A stretch of DNA of 64,000 bases, from contig JAJOZX010000997.1 of the NCBI GenBank assembly GCA_023014485.1, positions 127,001-191,000 of the forward strand, read 5' to 3'. Positions 23,045 through 33,910 of the stretch are shown here, one piece after another; the first letter of the stretch is position 1; each line of letters begins with the position of its first letter. The notes under the pieces were generated by a model. It did no database searches and was not told the DNA's origin. It saw only the letters and a list, made by a program, of their open reading frames with translations. Origin of the DNA: Bathynomus jamesi. Taxonomy: Eukaryota; Arthropoda; Malacostraca; Isopoda; Cirolanidae. Position numbers and translations under genes: made by a program.

Positions 23045-24480
23045 CTACAATAGGCTGATTAGAAGGCCAGTTTCACTTCCAAGTTTTAGCCACTCCGGCC
23101 CATTCCACCACAAACTTGACTGTGCAAGATCTTTCACTGAAATTCCTCGTGTTGGTAAATCAGCGGGGTTTTGGATGCCTGGACAATGCTTCCATTGCTT
23201 GGGATCTGTGTGCGCTTGAATTTCCTCCACCCTATTGGCAACAAATGGTTTCCATTTCCTTGCCTGACTTCTTAACCAGTGCCAAACTATAGTGGAGTCT
23301 GTCCAATAATAGCTTGGAATTTCATAGAGGGCCAAAGACTTTCGCACTGTAATTGCAAGCCGACTAGCAATAACGGCACCCATCAATTCCAACCTTGGAA
23401 CAGAAAGCCTTTTCAAAGGTGCTACTCTACTCTTTGCAGCAACCAACCTGCAACTTACTTCCTCTTGCAATGCGCCTCTTATATAAAAACAAGTTGCATA
23501 GGCTTCCTCACTTGCATCACAAAAGATGTGCAGCTCCAAATTGTCTGGACTATTGTTCAACTCTCCAAAGTACCATCTTGGGATTTCAATGTCTCCAAGA
23601 TGTGCCAATTCTTTGAACCAATATTTCCACCTTACACCATATGATCAGGTAACTCTTGGTCCCAACCAAGTCCAATTTCCAGAGGCTCTGAAACCAAATT
23701 TTGACTTTATCACAAATGGAGCCAGGAATCCAAGAGGATCAAAGACTTTTGAAGCCAAACTAAGAGCTGTACGTTTTGTCCACCTTGTCTCATTCTCAGC
23801 CAGCTCTACTAAAGATTTCCCATTGAAGGTAAACAAATCATCATTTGCTGCCAAACAATGCCTAGCACCTTGCATCTATTGCCACAACTCCTTAATACCA
23901 GAATCCTCAATACTTTCTGCGCATCAGGTACTACACAGGAATGACTCATAAAACTCTTGAATTGCGAATGATTGGTCTGCCATTTTCTAAGCTCCATGCC
24001 AGCCTCCCTCATTATAGCTCTAGCCTCCATGAATATCTGTTTAGCCATTTCTGTATTATCCACGGAACACAGCAAATCATCAACCTAAAAATTTTCCTTA
24101 TGTGTTTAATAGTTGTTAGGATAGACTTCAGAATATTTCTTAAAATGGTACTGCATAGTAGCTGCCAACAGAAATGGACTAGAGCTGAGGCCAAACAACA
24201 CTGACTTCATCTATATGCTTGAACCTTAGGTATTTTCCAACAAGTCTTTCGTATCCACCCACAGATACCTTACTGCATCTCTGTCCTCTGGTTTTAACTT
24301 TATCCGCAAAAAGGCTTGCTTCACTCTGCAGTCAATGCTACTCTACCAAACCTGAATCTCAGTAACAAGGAAAATAAATCTGCATTTAATTTGGCCCAGC
24401 ATCCAAACAGTCATTCAAGGACACACCACCTTTGTCCTTGGCTGAGCCATCAAAAAACTACCCTCAGTTGGTGGTAGTTT
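23045..24480 (-). pseudogene. BEL-3 RT C-terminal part and RNase H
   Basis: The 187-codon frame 23045-23608 carries LHIFCDASEEAYATCFYIRG (RNase H Asp), SVPRLELMGAVIASRLA (Glu), YYWTDSTIVWHWL (Asp) and NPADLPTRGIS (Asp). RT palm and thumb lie in fragments from 23645 to 24480, in at least three frames. The YVDD region, near 24075-24090, is interrupted by a frameshift. BEL-2 12806-13836 shows the undisturbed order. Confidence 0.88.
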
Positions 24481-26248
24481 TGTCTCGCCGTACCACTGCA
24501 TGGTGTGGCAGATAATGTGCCTCCTGGCTCACCAGCTCACCTTGCACCCTTTCAGCATAGCCCTCCCTTACATAACTTAGGATGGCCTCATCGTATTCAA
24601 TTAACAACTCCTCATTTTTTCTTAACCTGTACAATGAAGTCTCCAACCTCCGATTCGCTAGCTGAAGGTTTGAACCGGGTTTGCAAGAATCCTTCCATGG
24701 TAGGCCAACTTCATAGCAACCATCTCTAAACCCAATCCCTTTTTCAAATTGCTCTAAAACATCATTGTTCACTGTACTTGACTGTTTGTCCAATATGCCA
24801 ATGGATTCAAGTTCCCAAAACGCTTTCAAATGCCTTTCCAAACCATGGCTGTTCTCCTCAATCTTAACAAAAAGAGCCTTAATTTCCATTTCATTGCAAT
24901 AGCTACCATGTAGCATCCAGCCTAGCTTACTTTCAATAGCTACTGGGCCTTGAGAAGTACGGACAATATTACCAGTGATGAAGTCCCAATAATAGTCAGC
25001 TCCAATCAAAAGACTAATATCTTCTCTTCCTTCAAACGTATTATTGCCCAAATTAATTCCTTTAACTTGTAATTCTTGGACACATGCCATATCTAAACAA
25101 GTAGTGACTGGAGCACAAAGTTCCTCAATCTCTACAGCTTGGACCTTGATAGTGGGACTTTGCGGTAACAACCCCTTAACCAAAACTTCTACCTTCTTAA
25201 ATTTGATTCGGTTTTGAACGGAACCCCCAAACCCAGAAATTCTTAAATTTTCCCTCTTAAGTTCTTTAAACTTCAATTTTCTGGAAATTCTGGTCTTAAT
25301 AAAACTACACTGGCTACCACTATCAAACAACATTCTTACAGTATCTTCTCCCTCATTCCCAATTAATAAGGCTGCAGTTGTTTGCAATAATCCCCCTTTA
25401 CTTTTACTTCCTTGCATAGCAGTGGCATGTGCCACTGATGTCTCTACTTCTGGGGTAGGCCTACTAGGAGTGTTTTCACACAATAATGGCTGATGCCTAC
25501 CATGACATTTTTTGCACAAAATTTTAAACTTACAAAACCTTGCTCTATGACCTTTCAAAAAACATTTAAAACATGCTGTGGACTTAGTTACCCTGTCCTT
25601 TCTCTCCTCAAGGGGTAAAGCCTCAGCCACCTCACATTTATATGACTTGTGGTTGCCTTCGCAAAATATGCATTCCTTGATTCCCTTTAATTTATTCTCA
25701 GAGGATGCATGTAGAGCTGACACTGTACCTGGGCTATTCCTTTTTGTGGAAACTTTGGTGCTGTGCCTGCCTTTGTCCCCTTGTTTACCATCCCACTGTG
25801 CAAACTCAACTCCCTCTCGTCTTGCTAATTCTGTGCTTAAAAGACTTAACATCTGCTGAAGGGGGATGTACACATGTTCTGCAGAGTGTCCCCTACTTAA
25901 TTCAAGCAAAATTGAGCTAGGCAATTTAGACTCCAGTGTAGGAACCAACATTATACCATACCTTTCCATTCCTACACCCAAGTTGTCCAGGGACCTAGTT
26001 CTAATTTCAAATTCATCATATAACTGCCGTAACTCCTTGACACTATTAGGATTATTAATAGGAGGTATAGCTAAAAGTGCATGGAGGTGGCTTTTAATTA
26101 AGATCTCTGGCTTACCAAACCGTTTCTTTAATATATCCCAAGCCACATTATTATTAGCCTCTGTTAATGCTAATCCTGCTATAGTCTTTGCTGCCTCCCC
26201 TTCCAAGAGGGACCGCAAATAATTAAACTTCTCCACGGCACTTAACAC
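24464..26248 (-). CDS. BEL-3 gag core, zinc knuckles, protease and RT start
   Basis: This is a 594-codon minus-strand frame. Order: Gag core (FNYLRSLLEGEAAKTIAGL; KRFGKPEILIKSHL), the stretch SSILLELSRGHSAEHVYIPL, and zinc knuckles CIFCEGNHKSYKC, CFKCFLKGHRARFCKF and CKKCHGRHQPLLC. The aspartic protease then reads RMLFDSGSQCSFIKTRIS (catalytic DSG intact). A linker LLIGADYYWDFITGNIV follows, then the start of RT (LPHHAVVRRDKTTT). The ATG at 26248 is internal; upstream Gag lies in another frame. The frame ends when a one-base shift near 24470 throws RT out of frame. It is the longest retroelement reading frame in the window. Confidence 0.93.
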   Translation of the reverse strand: MLSAVEKFNYLRSLLEGEAAKTIAGLALTEANNNVAWDILKKRFGKPEILIKSHLHALLAIPPINNPNSVKELRQLYDEFEIRTRSLDNLGVGMERYGIMLVPTLESKLPSSILLELSRGHSAEHVYIPLQQMLSLLSTELARREGVEFAQWDGKQGDKGRHSTKVSTKRNSPGTVSALHASSENKLKGIKECIFCEGNHKSYKCEVAEALPLEERKDRVTKSTACFKCFLKGHRARFCKFKILCKKCHGRHQPLLCENTPSRPTPEVETSVAHATAMQGSKSKGGLLQTTAALLIGNEGEDTVRMLFDSGSQCSFIKTRISRKLKFKELKRENLRISGFGGSVQNRIKFKKVEVLVKGLLPQSPTIKVQAVEIEELCAPVTTCLDMACVQELQVKGINLGNNTFEGREDISLLIGADYYWDFITGNIVRTSQGPVAIESKLGWMLHGSYCNEMEIKALFVKIEENSHGLERHLKAFWELESIGILDKQSSTVNNDVLEQFEKGIGFRDGCYEVGLPWKDSCKPGSNLQLANRRLETSLYRLRKNEELLIEYDEAILSYVREGYAERVQGELVSQEAHYLPHHAVVRRDKTTTN

Positions 26249-26506
26249 TTGACTAGAATGAAACTGCTGATTGAAAACTGTCTACCCATCCTTGCCATTC
26301 CTGAATACTCCAGAAAATGTTTTGAGTACAAGCCTCGGTAATTGAACTAAGATCTGTTAACCTTAACTTCACAAACATCATTTGTTGAGTGTTGTGTTTC
26401 ATTATTAGACCTGGTCTCTAACTGTACTGAGCTGCTAAACTCTTTTGCTCGGAGGCCTACTTTAATTATATCATCAATAATCTCTTCAAAGTAAATTATG
26501 TTATTT

Positions 26507-26731
26507 CTATTCATCCTCTTCTATAAGAGCCTCAATTTTAACATTTACCTCACTTAGAGCAACCTTTTTAGTTTCTAATATGGAAAGCTGCGCAGTCACT
26601 AAGCGTAAATCCTCTTGCTCTATGGCAGAATCTATAGTGGCAATGACCTTTGTAATTAGACCTTTGTAGGCGCTTCTCCTTTTTATAAATTTGTTCAATT
26701 CAGATGCACTCATCTTCAATGCAAACAACAA
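26507..26731 (-). CDS. BEL-3 gag N-terminus
   Basis: This 74-codon frame starts at the likely Gag initiator region (LKMSASELNKFIKRRSAYKG) and continues with a charged helical segment (SILETKKVALSEVNVKIEAL). It matches the BEL-2 frame 16421-16666 nearly residue for residue. It is separated from the Gag core by about 250 bases of frameshifted sequence. Confidence 0.8.
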   Translation of the reverse strand: MLFALKMSASELNKFIKRRSAYKGLITKVIATIDSAIEQEDLRLVTAQLSILETKKVALSEVNVKIEALIEEDE

Positions 26732-26879
26732 TTGGGCTCAATGCCAAATAAGCTGAATTGGCAAGAAATACTTAACCGAACTGATCAAACGCAAATTTTA
26801 CTTTCAAATAAACTGAATTGCTAGGTGGGTACTAACCAACACCAGTATGGAATACCAATTTTCCACCCAAGTAACTGGC

Positions 26880-27355
26880 GCACTGGTCTGCAACCTTCGC
26901 CTACGAATAAAAACCAAATTAACCAAACTGGTAAATGTAGGCCAAAAACAACGACAGACAAGTGGCCAAGTTTCGCAATTGGGCAACCAAACTTTCTACC
27001 CTGGGACCTTAATTCAATAATAACCCAAAATTAACCAAACCGGTAAAATGTAGGCCAAAACAACGACAGACGACTGGCCAAAGTTTAGCAATGGGCGACC
27101 AAACTTTCTACCCTGGGACCTTAATTCAATAATAACCCAAAATTAACCAAACCGGTAAAATGTAGGCCAAAACGACGACAGACGACTGGCCAAGTTTAGC
27201 AATTGGGCGACCAAACTTTCTACCCTGGGACCTTAATTCAATAATAACCAAAATTAACCAAACCGGTAAAATGTAGGCCAAAACAACGACAGACGACTGG
27301 CCAAGTTCGCAATTGGGCGACCAAACTTTTTACCCTGGGACCTTAATTCAATAAT
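26880..27355 (-). repeat. Tandem array in the BEL-3 leader (about four units of ~111 bp)
   Basis: The phrase CCAAACTTTCTACCCTGGGA recurs at about 26987, 27098, 27210 and 27321 (last copy with one change), each within a unit that also includes ACCAAACCGGTAAAATGTAG and CGACAGACGA. BEL-2 has a single unit at the same place (around 16880-16960). The array lies between PBS and gag, in the untranslated leader. Confidence 0.9.
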
Positions 27356-27439
27356 ACTCACCGTCTAGGCCTAACTTGGCTACAATTTGCAAAATCAGAA
27401 CTTTGCCGAAAAATAGTCACTGACTCAGTCTTGGGTAGA

Positions 27440-27458
27440 ATCCGGTTCTGAAGGACCA
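27440..27458 (-). promoter_or_regulatory. BEL-3 primer-binding site
   Basis: On the minus strand, TGGTCCTTCAGAACCGGAT follows the 5' LTR. It differs from the BEL-2 site by one inserted base. Confidence 0.75.
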
Positions 27459-28067
27459 TGTTATTTTATTTATTTGTTGGGTTCAAAATCCAGCTGAGCC
27501 GTGAACGGCCAAATTCTAAAGGGCCAGTTCTATCTGAAGCCCAAGTTAAGCTAAATTAAAACTTACGGATTTGAGATCTATTAGGTCCTACTCAGGGTAA
27601 CCTCAGGGTTGCTGACTCGATGCGGGCCTACCTTAGACCTTTGTTACATGAATTTAATATAAACAAAAGGGGTACTATTTATGGTCTTCTTTCTCAACCT
27701 TGCAACAACAACGCAACCTGGACTATTGCACGATGCAACAATCTTGTATCTACACAACCAAACTGAATTGCAAGAGAGCTCTCTAATAATCTCTATCAGA
27801 CCACACCCTGTACCTACGACATCCCACAAACGAGTAGAAAGAACGCGCAGCGCCCCAAATGATGCCAACAGTGTGACCAAACAATGATGCCACAAGAGCT
27901 CAAAAATGCTAGCTCTAAATTAAGTTAATTTTTCACTAACCTTACAATTATGAGATGGATATATATACACCTTAACTTAATATATACAAGCAATGCTGCA
28001 TCAATCAGCTTAGTCATCATATCGCCTTGGGACAACAATGGTTCTTCCTCTTCTAGATTTTCTAACA
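27459..28067 (-). repeat. BEL-3 5' LTR
   Basis: Direct repeat of 20778-21386. Starts TGTTAGAAAATC on the minus strand. The GTTGG target duplication (28068-28072) follows on the plus strand. Confidence 0.94.
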
Positions 28068-28798
28068 GTTGGTATGAATATGTGCTGATATTTGTGAGAG
28101 CTAGTATTCCCTGTGGGACCAAGTGTTTAAGGTGTATGTTAGATATGTTGTCTGGTCCAGTAGCCTTCGAATTCTTAATGTTTTTGATGATCTTGGTGGT
28201 CTGGTCTGTATTGAAGGGTGTAATGGTCGTGTCGAGTTTGTAGGTTTTCTTGTGCCTGGCTGTTTGTCTGTCTGCGTGTTTCTGGTTGTTGTCTCTGTTT
28301 AAGTAACTTATCTTTGCGTAGTGATTAACTAGAATGTTAGCTTGTTGTATATATGTTGGGATATTATTTTGGCTGCGACAGATAGCCGCGTGTGAGGTGT
28401 GAATGCCGCTGTTAGAGTGGGTAATGCTGTTTATAGTCTTGTATAGCCTGGATGTATCTGTGGAGTGGTTTAGTGTTGTTATGAATTCCCTAAATGTTTG
28501 TTTGTTTTTCTTTGAGTTTGATGTTTATTTCTGTGTTGAGCTGTTGTATCTGCTGTTTTATGGTTTCTGTGTGTGGTGTTTGTGTGTTATGTTTGAGGTT
28601 GTTACGTTGCCTTATGAGGTGGGCTATTTCTCTAATGTAATTTGGGTTGTATTTCCTAGTGTTGCCCTCGGGTATGTATTTGTTTGCATTATTGATGATC
28701 TGATTAAATGTCTTGAGTGTTGTATTGATGTTTATGATGAGTGTGCTGTTTAATGTGGTGAATTGTTCCTCAGTCTGTATTTTGAACTGTTCCCAATC
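28068..28798 (-). pseudogene. LINE, middle part: endonuclease-RT linker and RT N-terminus
   Basis: On the minus strand from 28795: LDWEQFKIQTEEQFTTLN, a long linker, then NPNYIREIAHLIRQRNNLK and, near 28200-28130, SKATGPDNISNIHLKHLVP, the classic start of LINE RT. The end of this piece (NISTYS near 28080) joins the RT at 20777 across BEL-3. The first bases on the right are the junction with the Academ-like element at 28799. Confidence 0.86.
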
Positions 28799-29462
28799 TA
28801 GTCCGGTTGCACGGGGTGGGAACCCTGCAAAATATGCTGACATATTTTGAAAGCTTATACCATCCCATTTAGGAATCCATCGGGTGTACACCTGACCCCC
28901 GCTTGGCTTTTTCAATATGGCCGTCATTTTCCAAGATGGCCGGCGAAACTGAAAAATCCCATATCCTGGTCAATACTTGATGGATTTTGATGATCTTGGT
29001 GTCATTTCTAGGGTTTTTTAGGATGATGAGTCGATCTGGAGGGGTTGCAGATACTTTGGGAGTCGTTTTGATCCACATTCGTCAATACTCAAGGTCATTG
29101 GAGGTCAAACGCCCCCCGAAATAAGGAATATCCATATCCCGGGTAGTCGTGGAGATATTTTGGTGATCTTACTGTCGTTTTTATGGTTTTGGGCGAGATT
29201 GAGTAGTTTATAGCACATGATAACAGTAGGATATCATTTGGAACTCCATGGGTCAAGTCAAGGTCATTTGAGGTTAAAGTTTGGCTTGAAATATGATAAT
29301 GCCACAGTTGACATCACTGTATTGCTTTATTTCAGTGACAATTTCTACATCTAGCTAACTGCTGAGCACTTAACATTTTTCTGCAGATAAAACCAGATCA
29401 TAATGCTTAAATGACATAACCCAACATTATATGGATATGGATATTCGGATATAAACCACAAT

Positions 29463-31807
29463 TTATGCTGAAGTGTAGGGCACATGCATTCTATGGAAGG
29501 TTGCAAAGCTACAAGATATGACCTCGTAAGCAAAACAAAGCTCACACCTAGCTGGGGGATTGGCATTGACAACTTTGATGCAGTTATTCATATTAGGTAA
29601 CCATTTATTGTGGGCAATATCAAAAGACATGGTTGTGTCAGGATCTTCAGGATCATCACTCTGCTCTTCGTTTGCGTTTTGGGTCAATGGATTGTTGCAA
29701 TCCAAGCCGCTTCCACATGCACAGAACATTGTGCAAGGGATTCCGCGTCCCATGCAGCCGCAGCGACTCCCCCTGCATGCTGATTGTGATTCACACCCAC
29801 ATCTGATTAGCTTCAGAACTTCATCTGGTGCTAAGCACACTCCTTCACCAACTGTTTTTGGGATGATAACTCTGTTTGTTTCGTCTCTCTCCCACCCACA
29901 ATGCACAGGATCAAGTGGTGGTGGGTCACACTTTAGTGCATCGAGCCAGTTCGCCACAGTGTAGTGGGCTCTGAGCACATTTTGATGGAAAGCTTCAGTT
30001 GTTGGTAGTAGAGAACATAGTTTGGGTGCAGCAGTTCCCGACTTTCCTGTCTTCTGAGCCCATACTCGCTGACGACACTCAGTAAGAGATGAGGATTTCT
30101 TATCCCCATAGCATGCAACAATGAACGCTGTTGCCGCTTTCTCGATATGGTCAAAGCATGCATCAAGGAACCCCAGCTTGTTTAGTTTCCGACCCTTCTT
30201 GGCTGTGGCAATGGCAGTGGCTTTGCCGATGCCATGTATTGCTGCAACTGTGTCACAACCACTCAAAGCGTGTCGTTTGAGGATGTGTGGAATGATGTCT
30301 TTGTGCTGGGTTACAGTTGCTCGGATGTCCACTGATTTTCTGCCACGCACTGGAGACTCCATAATCATGGGACAGCCTAGTTTCTTAAATTCATAGAAGT
30401 GAATCAGCATGGCAAACACGTCTGTGTCGTCACAAATGATGGAGATGCGGGCATCAGAATCTTTCTCAGCTTGTGCGATAGCGTGTTGTGTTATTATCAC
30501 GTCAGCCTCTTCATGAGATGATGAGAGCTCCAATGCTGCTCGACTCCTGCCTCGCACAATGGAAGTCGGTATGGTCTGCCATCCTGCAAGCACTAGCTCA
30601 TGGTTGTGGGTTACAGTTGCGAGATACTCACTGTCAGCAAGGATTTGCTCACAGAGCAGCCTATTTAGTTGTTCCTTGTTCGCGGTGCACGTGAGAACAG
30701 CGTCTCTTGTAGGCAATGGGGGTGCTGAGGTCCAACTTGTGAACTCTGCTGCTCTTGCTTCTCATTGCCCGAGTGCTTGATTTCGGAGAGAAATCATAGT
30801 AGCGATCAAAAGCTAGTACTACAGATGCATGAGAAAGCTGTTTCGGTAGCCATACTTTGAAGGTTTAGATAAATGTAGCAACTGTGCCACTAGCAGGCCA
30901 GTCGACTGTCCACAAAACAGCTGACACATCCGTGATAACAACTGTTGGTCGACCCCATGTTCGAGAGGATGTTTCCACTCCCAAGTGCTGCTTCATTGCG
31001 GACTTAGCTGCAGTTCTCATTAAGCCATCTGGTTGGAACAGTGCGAGTGGGTATGCCGCAAGCTCTGTTGAGAATACATGGGTCAAGACATACAATACAT
31101 ACAAGACATACAATCTTTATGGTGTCGGGCTTCTTCAGCCGATAAATCTCCTTTCATGTCCAACAAACAACCTACTGAGTACAATTTGTCCCTGCTCATC
31201 ATTTTTCAGTTTACACTTTTCTATCAACAAATCTTTGTAATTTGTTTTTTTATCACCAAGCTTATCGGTCATAAACCTAGATGCTGGAATGAGGTATTGC
31301 AATGGAACTTTGATGTCATATTTCTCGGGTAATATACACTCACTGACTTTCAAGCAAAAGAGACAGTGTTTTTTAGGGTCATATACTGGGCCTTCACTGA
31401 GAACAGCACTACGTAGGCTTTTTGGCTCCACTGTAGGGGTATCACATTCTCTCTTTTTCATGAATGCTGATAAATTCCGCTTGGACACATAAGTGGAAAC
31501 AGTTCTTGTGACAAGAAAGGATTTTTGCTCCATCTTCCAAGAGTGGCTCTAGTCTCGCTCGAACATCTGGCTGCCCTCTGATGTCGCTGCTCTCTATGAT
31601 TTTCTGAATCCTCCCACAATTTGAAAGACCTTTCTGAACTCCAGGACAGCTACGCAGGAAATCCTTGAAGAAACATTCGTCTGCAGCTTTTGTAGAACCT
31701 GAAAAATAAGAATTTTGTTTACTTATTCTTCAGAGTACAAATCGCATTGAAATAATTTATCCTCAGCAAATGAAAACTAAACAATGCTCACCTGGTATAT
31801 TCTCCAT
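29463..31807 (-). pseudogene. Academ-like transposon protein with XPG/FEN1-like nuclease and CXC (tesmin-type) domain
   Basis: The minus-strand gene probably starts at ATG 31807 (MENIPG), with an in-frame stop shortly upstream. An apparent intron at 31699-31791 has GT donor and TTTTCAG acceptor. Exon 2 begins STKAADECFFKDFL and continues in shifted frames through 31533-31135 (CLFCLKVSEC zinc-like pair) and 31113-30865. The 417-codon frame 30716-29463 follows. In it SSHEEADVIITQ, ICDDTDVFAMLIHF and ALSGCDTVAAIHGIGKATA match the acidic and helix-hairpin-helix motifs of XPG/FEN1 nucleases. Near the end a CXC cluster (CGCESQSACRGSRCGCMG, then CTMFCACG) likely binds DNA. Related multicopy proteins occur in other invertebrates and fish, from memory. 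At least two frameshifts make this copy non-functional as assembled. Confidence 0.8.
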
Positions 31808-32100
31808 ATTCAGCAGTCAAAAAACAATTTTGGAATCAGCACAACCAAGACGTTATCAAACCACTAGGTGGGCAGCACCATCAGCAATAATCTCAGCAAC
31901 CTGAAAAAAATAAGAGGAATAATTAGACATATTGGAATTCACCTTAACATGGGGAAAATAATCCTGATTTCATTTTAAACCCTATAGAACTACTCAGTCT
32001 CGCCCAAAACCATAAAAATGACAGTAAGATCACCAAAATATCTCCACGACTGCCCGGGATATGGGATATTCCTTATTTCGGGGGGCGTTTGACCTCCAAT

Positions 32101-32651
32101 CAGTGGTGTAGTGCTAAATAAAGAAGTGAGGGAACGCATTTTGAAAGTGTTACTCAGATGCGGGGGGGGGACAATGGCGAGCGCGGCGAGCCCATACAGC
32201 TGGGGGTCCGGGGCACTGTAAGCCCCCCGGGAAATCTTTTGAAATCTGACCAATTTCAGGGATATTTTGAGGTCATATGCACTGGATATTAGGATATATT
32301 CCAAGGTTGAAGATGCAGTATTTCCAGTGTCATTAGATATACGACATCCAGTACGATCAATAAAAATAGCTAACAACTGGAATGATTAACAAAAAAAGTT
32401 AACAACTGGTACGCCGTGGTGACTGTTTCACCAGATCTTTATAGGCTAGCATTGCCTCAGTCGAAGCTAAAAGAAATGAAACAGTTAATGATTCTTTCTG
32501 ATATTTCTTCTAGGGGTGGGAATTAAAATTTCATGACGTTAGAGATTTGTAAGTTCGGATTTATTTGAAATAGTGAGGGAACGCCGTTCCGTCTACCAAA
32601 AAAAAGTAAGGGACCGCTGTTCCCACGCGTTCCCACAGCACTACACCACTG
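32101..32651. mobile_element. hAT-type MITE in the Academ-like right TIR
   Basis: Ends CAGTGGTGTAGTGCT and AGCACTACACCACTG are perfect inverted repeats. A perfect 8-bp target duplication CCTCCAAT lies at 32093-32100 and 32652-32659. No transposase reading frame. It interrupts the right terminal repeat of the Academ-like element, so it is the younger insertion. Confidence 0.95.
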
Positions 32652-32981
32652 CCTCCAATGATCTTGAGTATTGACGAATGTGGGTCAAAACGACTCCCAA
32701 AGTATCTGCAACCCCTCCAGATCGACTCATCATCCTAAAAACCCCTAGAAATGGCACCAAGATCATCAAAATCCATCAAGTATTAACCAGGATATGGGAT
32801 TTTTCAGTTTCGCTGGCCATCTTGGAAAATGGCGGCCATATTGAAAAAGCCAAGCGGGGGTCAGGTGTACACCCGATGGATTCTTGAATGGGGTGGTATA
32901 AGCTTTCAAAATATGTAAAAATTTGCTTTATAACAAACAATGCAGGGTTCCAGTAAAATCAGGGTCTGTGCTACCGGATTA

Positions 32982-33805
32982 ATCAGCTTTCTTGTAATTT
33001 CTGCAAGTGTGCCTAAGGCTGTTGGGGCAGAGTGTAGAACGTGTTGTAATGATGATGGGCAGTGGTCTGATGACAGTTGTTTTCCTGTTCTCCAGTGTGT
33101 ATGTGTTGCTAGTGAGGGGGAACAGAACGTTATGTCTGGGGCAGGGCCGTAACTAGGGTTTAGAAATTAGTGAGGTCCAGATTTTTTTTCGAGCGCGGCG
33201 GGACGAGCAAAATTCAGACCAAAATGACATCTACAAACACAACCCAAGCTATATACTAAACACAAAACACGAAACGCTCGACGCTCCCTCTTTTCAAAAG
33301 AAAAGCGGTAATATGCGTTTCATACACGGAGAACGGTTCAGTCTCTTTTTTTTTTTTTAGGAAATAATTACCGAGGTCCGGACCTCGGTGACCTCATAGG
33401 TAGTTACGGCCATGGTCTGGGGAGGAGTTTGAGTATCCTGCTTGATGTGATATGTGCGTATGTTCTTCTGTATTGTTAAGAATGAAGAGGCTGTTTAGTT
33501 GTGTGGCTATGTTGGCGCCTCTGGTGTTGCTTTGGTTGTGCAGGTACCAACTAGTGTCTTTAACGTTGAAGTCTCCTTCTAAGATGACATTAGTGAGAGA
33601 GACCAGATTGTGTAACTGTGGATTGCAATTGGCTGGCACCTGAGGTGAACTATCTGGTGGGATGTAAATGTTGATTAGTGTGGTGTTGTGTTTTGCGCGT
33701 GTTTTAATGTTTTAATGTTAAGAGAGAGTTGTCTGGAGCACTATGTAGGCCAGTGAATCACTATGAATAATGAACATACAGTTGCCTACGCCAATGCTTC
33801 CAGAT
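32982..33805 (-). pseudogene. LINE, 5' part: apurinic-type endonuclease (with a hAT MITE inside)
   Basis: On the minus strand from about 33805: IGVGNCMFIIHSDSLAYIVLQ, then LINIYIPPDSSPQ, then VILEGDFNVKDTSW, the GDFN motif of LINE endonucleases (around 33580). NSLFILNNTEEHTHIS and SSPD follow near 33415, then the MITE (33142-33414), then NYKKAD near 32985-33005. The piece downstream of the Academ-like insertion starts WEQF. The endonuclease nicks target DNA to prime reverse transcription. I see no clear 5' end or first ORF beyond 33805, so the copy may be 5'-truncated. Confidence 0.82.
33142..33414. mobile_element. hAT-type MITE in the LINE endonuclease
   Basis: Ends CAGGGCCGTAACTA and (inverted) CATGGCCGTAACTA. 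A perfect 8-bp target duplication GTCTGGGG lies at 33134-33141 and 33415-33422. Length 273 bp and no gene. Confidence 0.94.
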
Positions 33806-33910
33806 TTGAGATCTATAAAATATATCGGAGATCAGTCCATTAACCATGGCTTCTATTATCTTATTGACTGACTCACCAAGCCTAGTGATAAATCTAAAGC
33901 TATTATTATA

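Larger units (their letters stand above)
20778..28067 (-). mobile_element. BEL-3: full-length BEL/Pao retrotransposon inserted in the LINE
   Basis: LTRs at both ends (20778-21386 and 27459-28067) with ends TGTTA and TAACA. A perfect 5-bp target duplication GTTGG lies at 20773-20777 and 28068-28072. Outside the duplications the LINE RT is continuous from one side to the other. The interior on the minus strand is PBS, leader with a tandem array, gag, protease, RT, RNase H, integrase, then a purine tract (GGTGGGGAG next to 21387). The LTRs differ mainly by single-base indels, so the insertion is young. Confidence 0.95.
28799..32981 (-). mobile_element. Academ-like DNA transposon inserted in the LINE
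   Basis: Long, imperfect terminal inverted repeats of about 400-450 bp: 28799-29210 pairs with about 32000-32981, apart from a hAT MITE at 32101-32651. The ends read TAGTCCGGTTGCAC on the left and (inverted) TAATCCGGTAGCAC on the right. A 3-bp duplication ATC flanks it (28796-28798 and 32982-32984), and joining the flanks restores the LINE frame around KKADWEQ. The element encodes a protein with an XPG/FEN1-like nuclease signature. A short TSD plus an XPG-like nuclease is what I recall of the Academ superfamily. That assignment is an inference; the boundaries are seen directly. Confidence 0.82.

Noticed and set aside
26880..27355. CRISPR-like array
   Set aside because: The units are contiguous ~111-bp tandem copies in a retrotransposon leader of a eukaryote, without unique spacers.
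29560..30694. Plus-strand open stretches opposite the Academ-like gene
   Set aside because: The minus strand holds nuclease and CXC motifs; the plus-strand frames have none.
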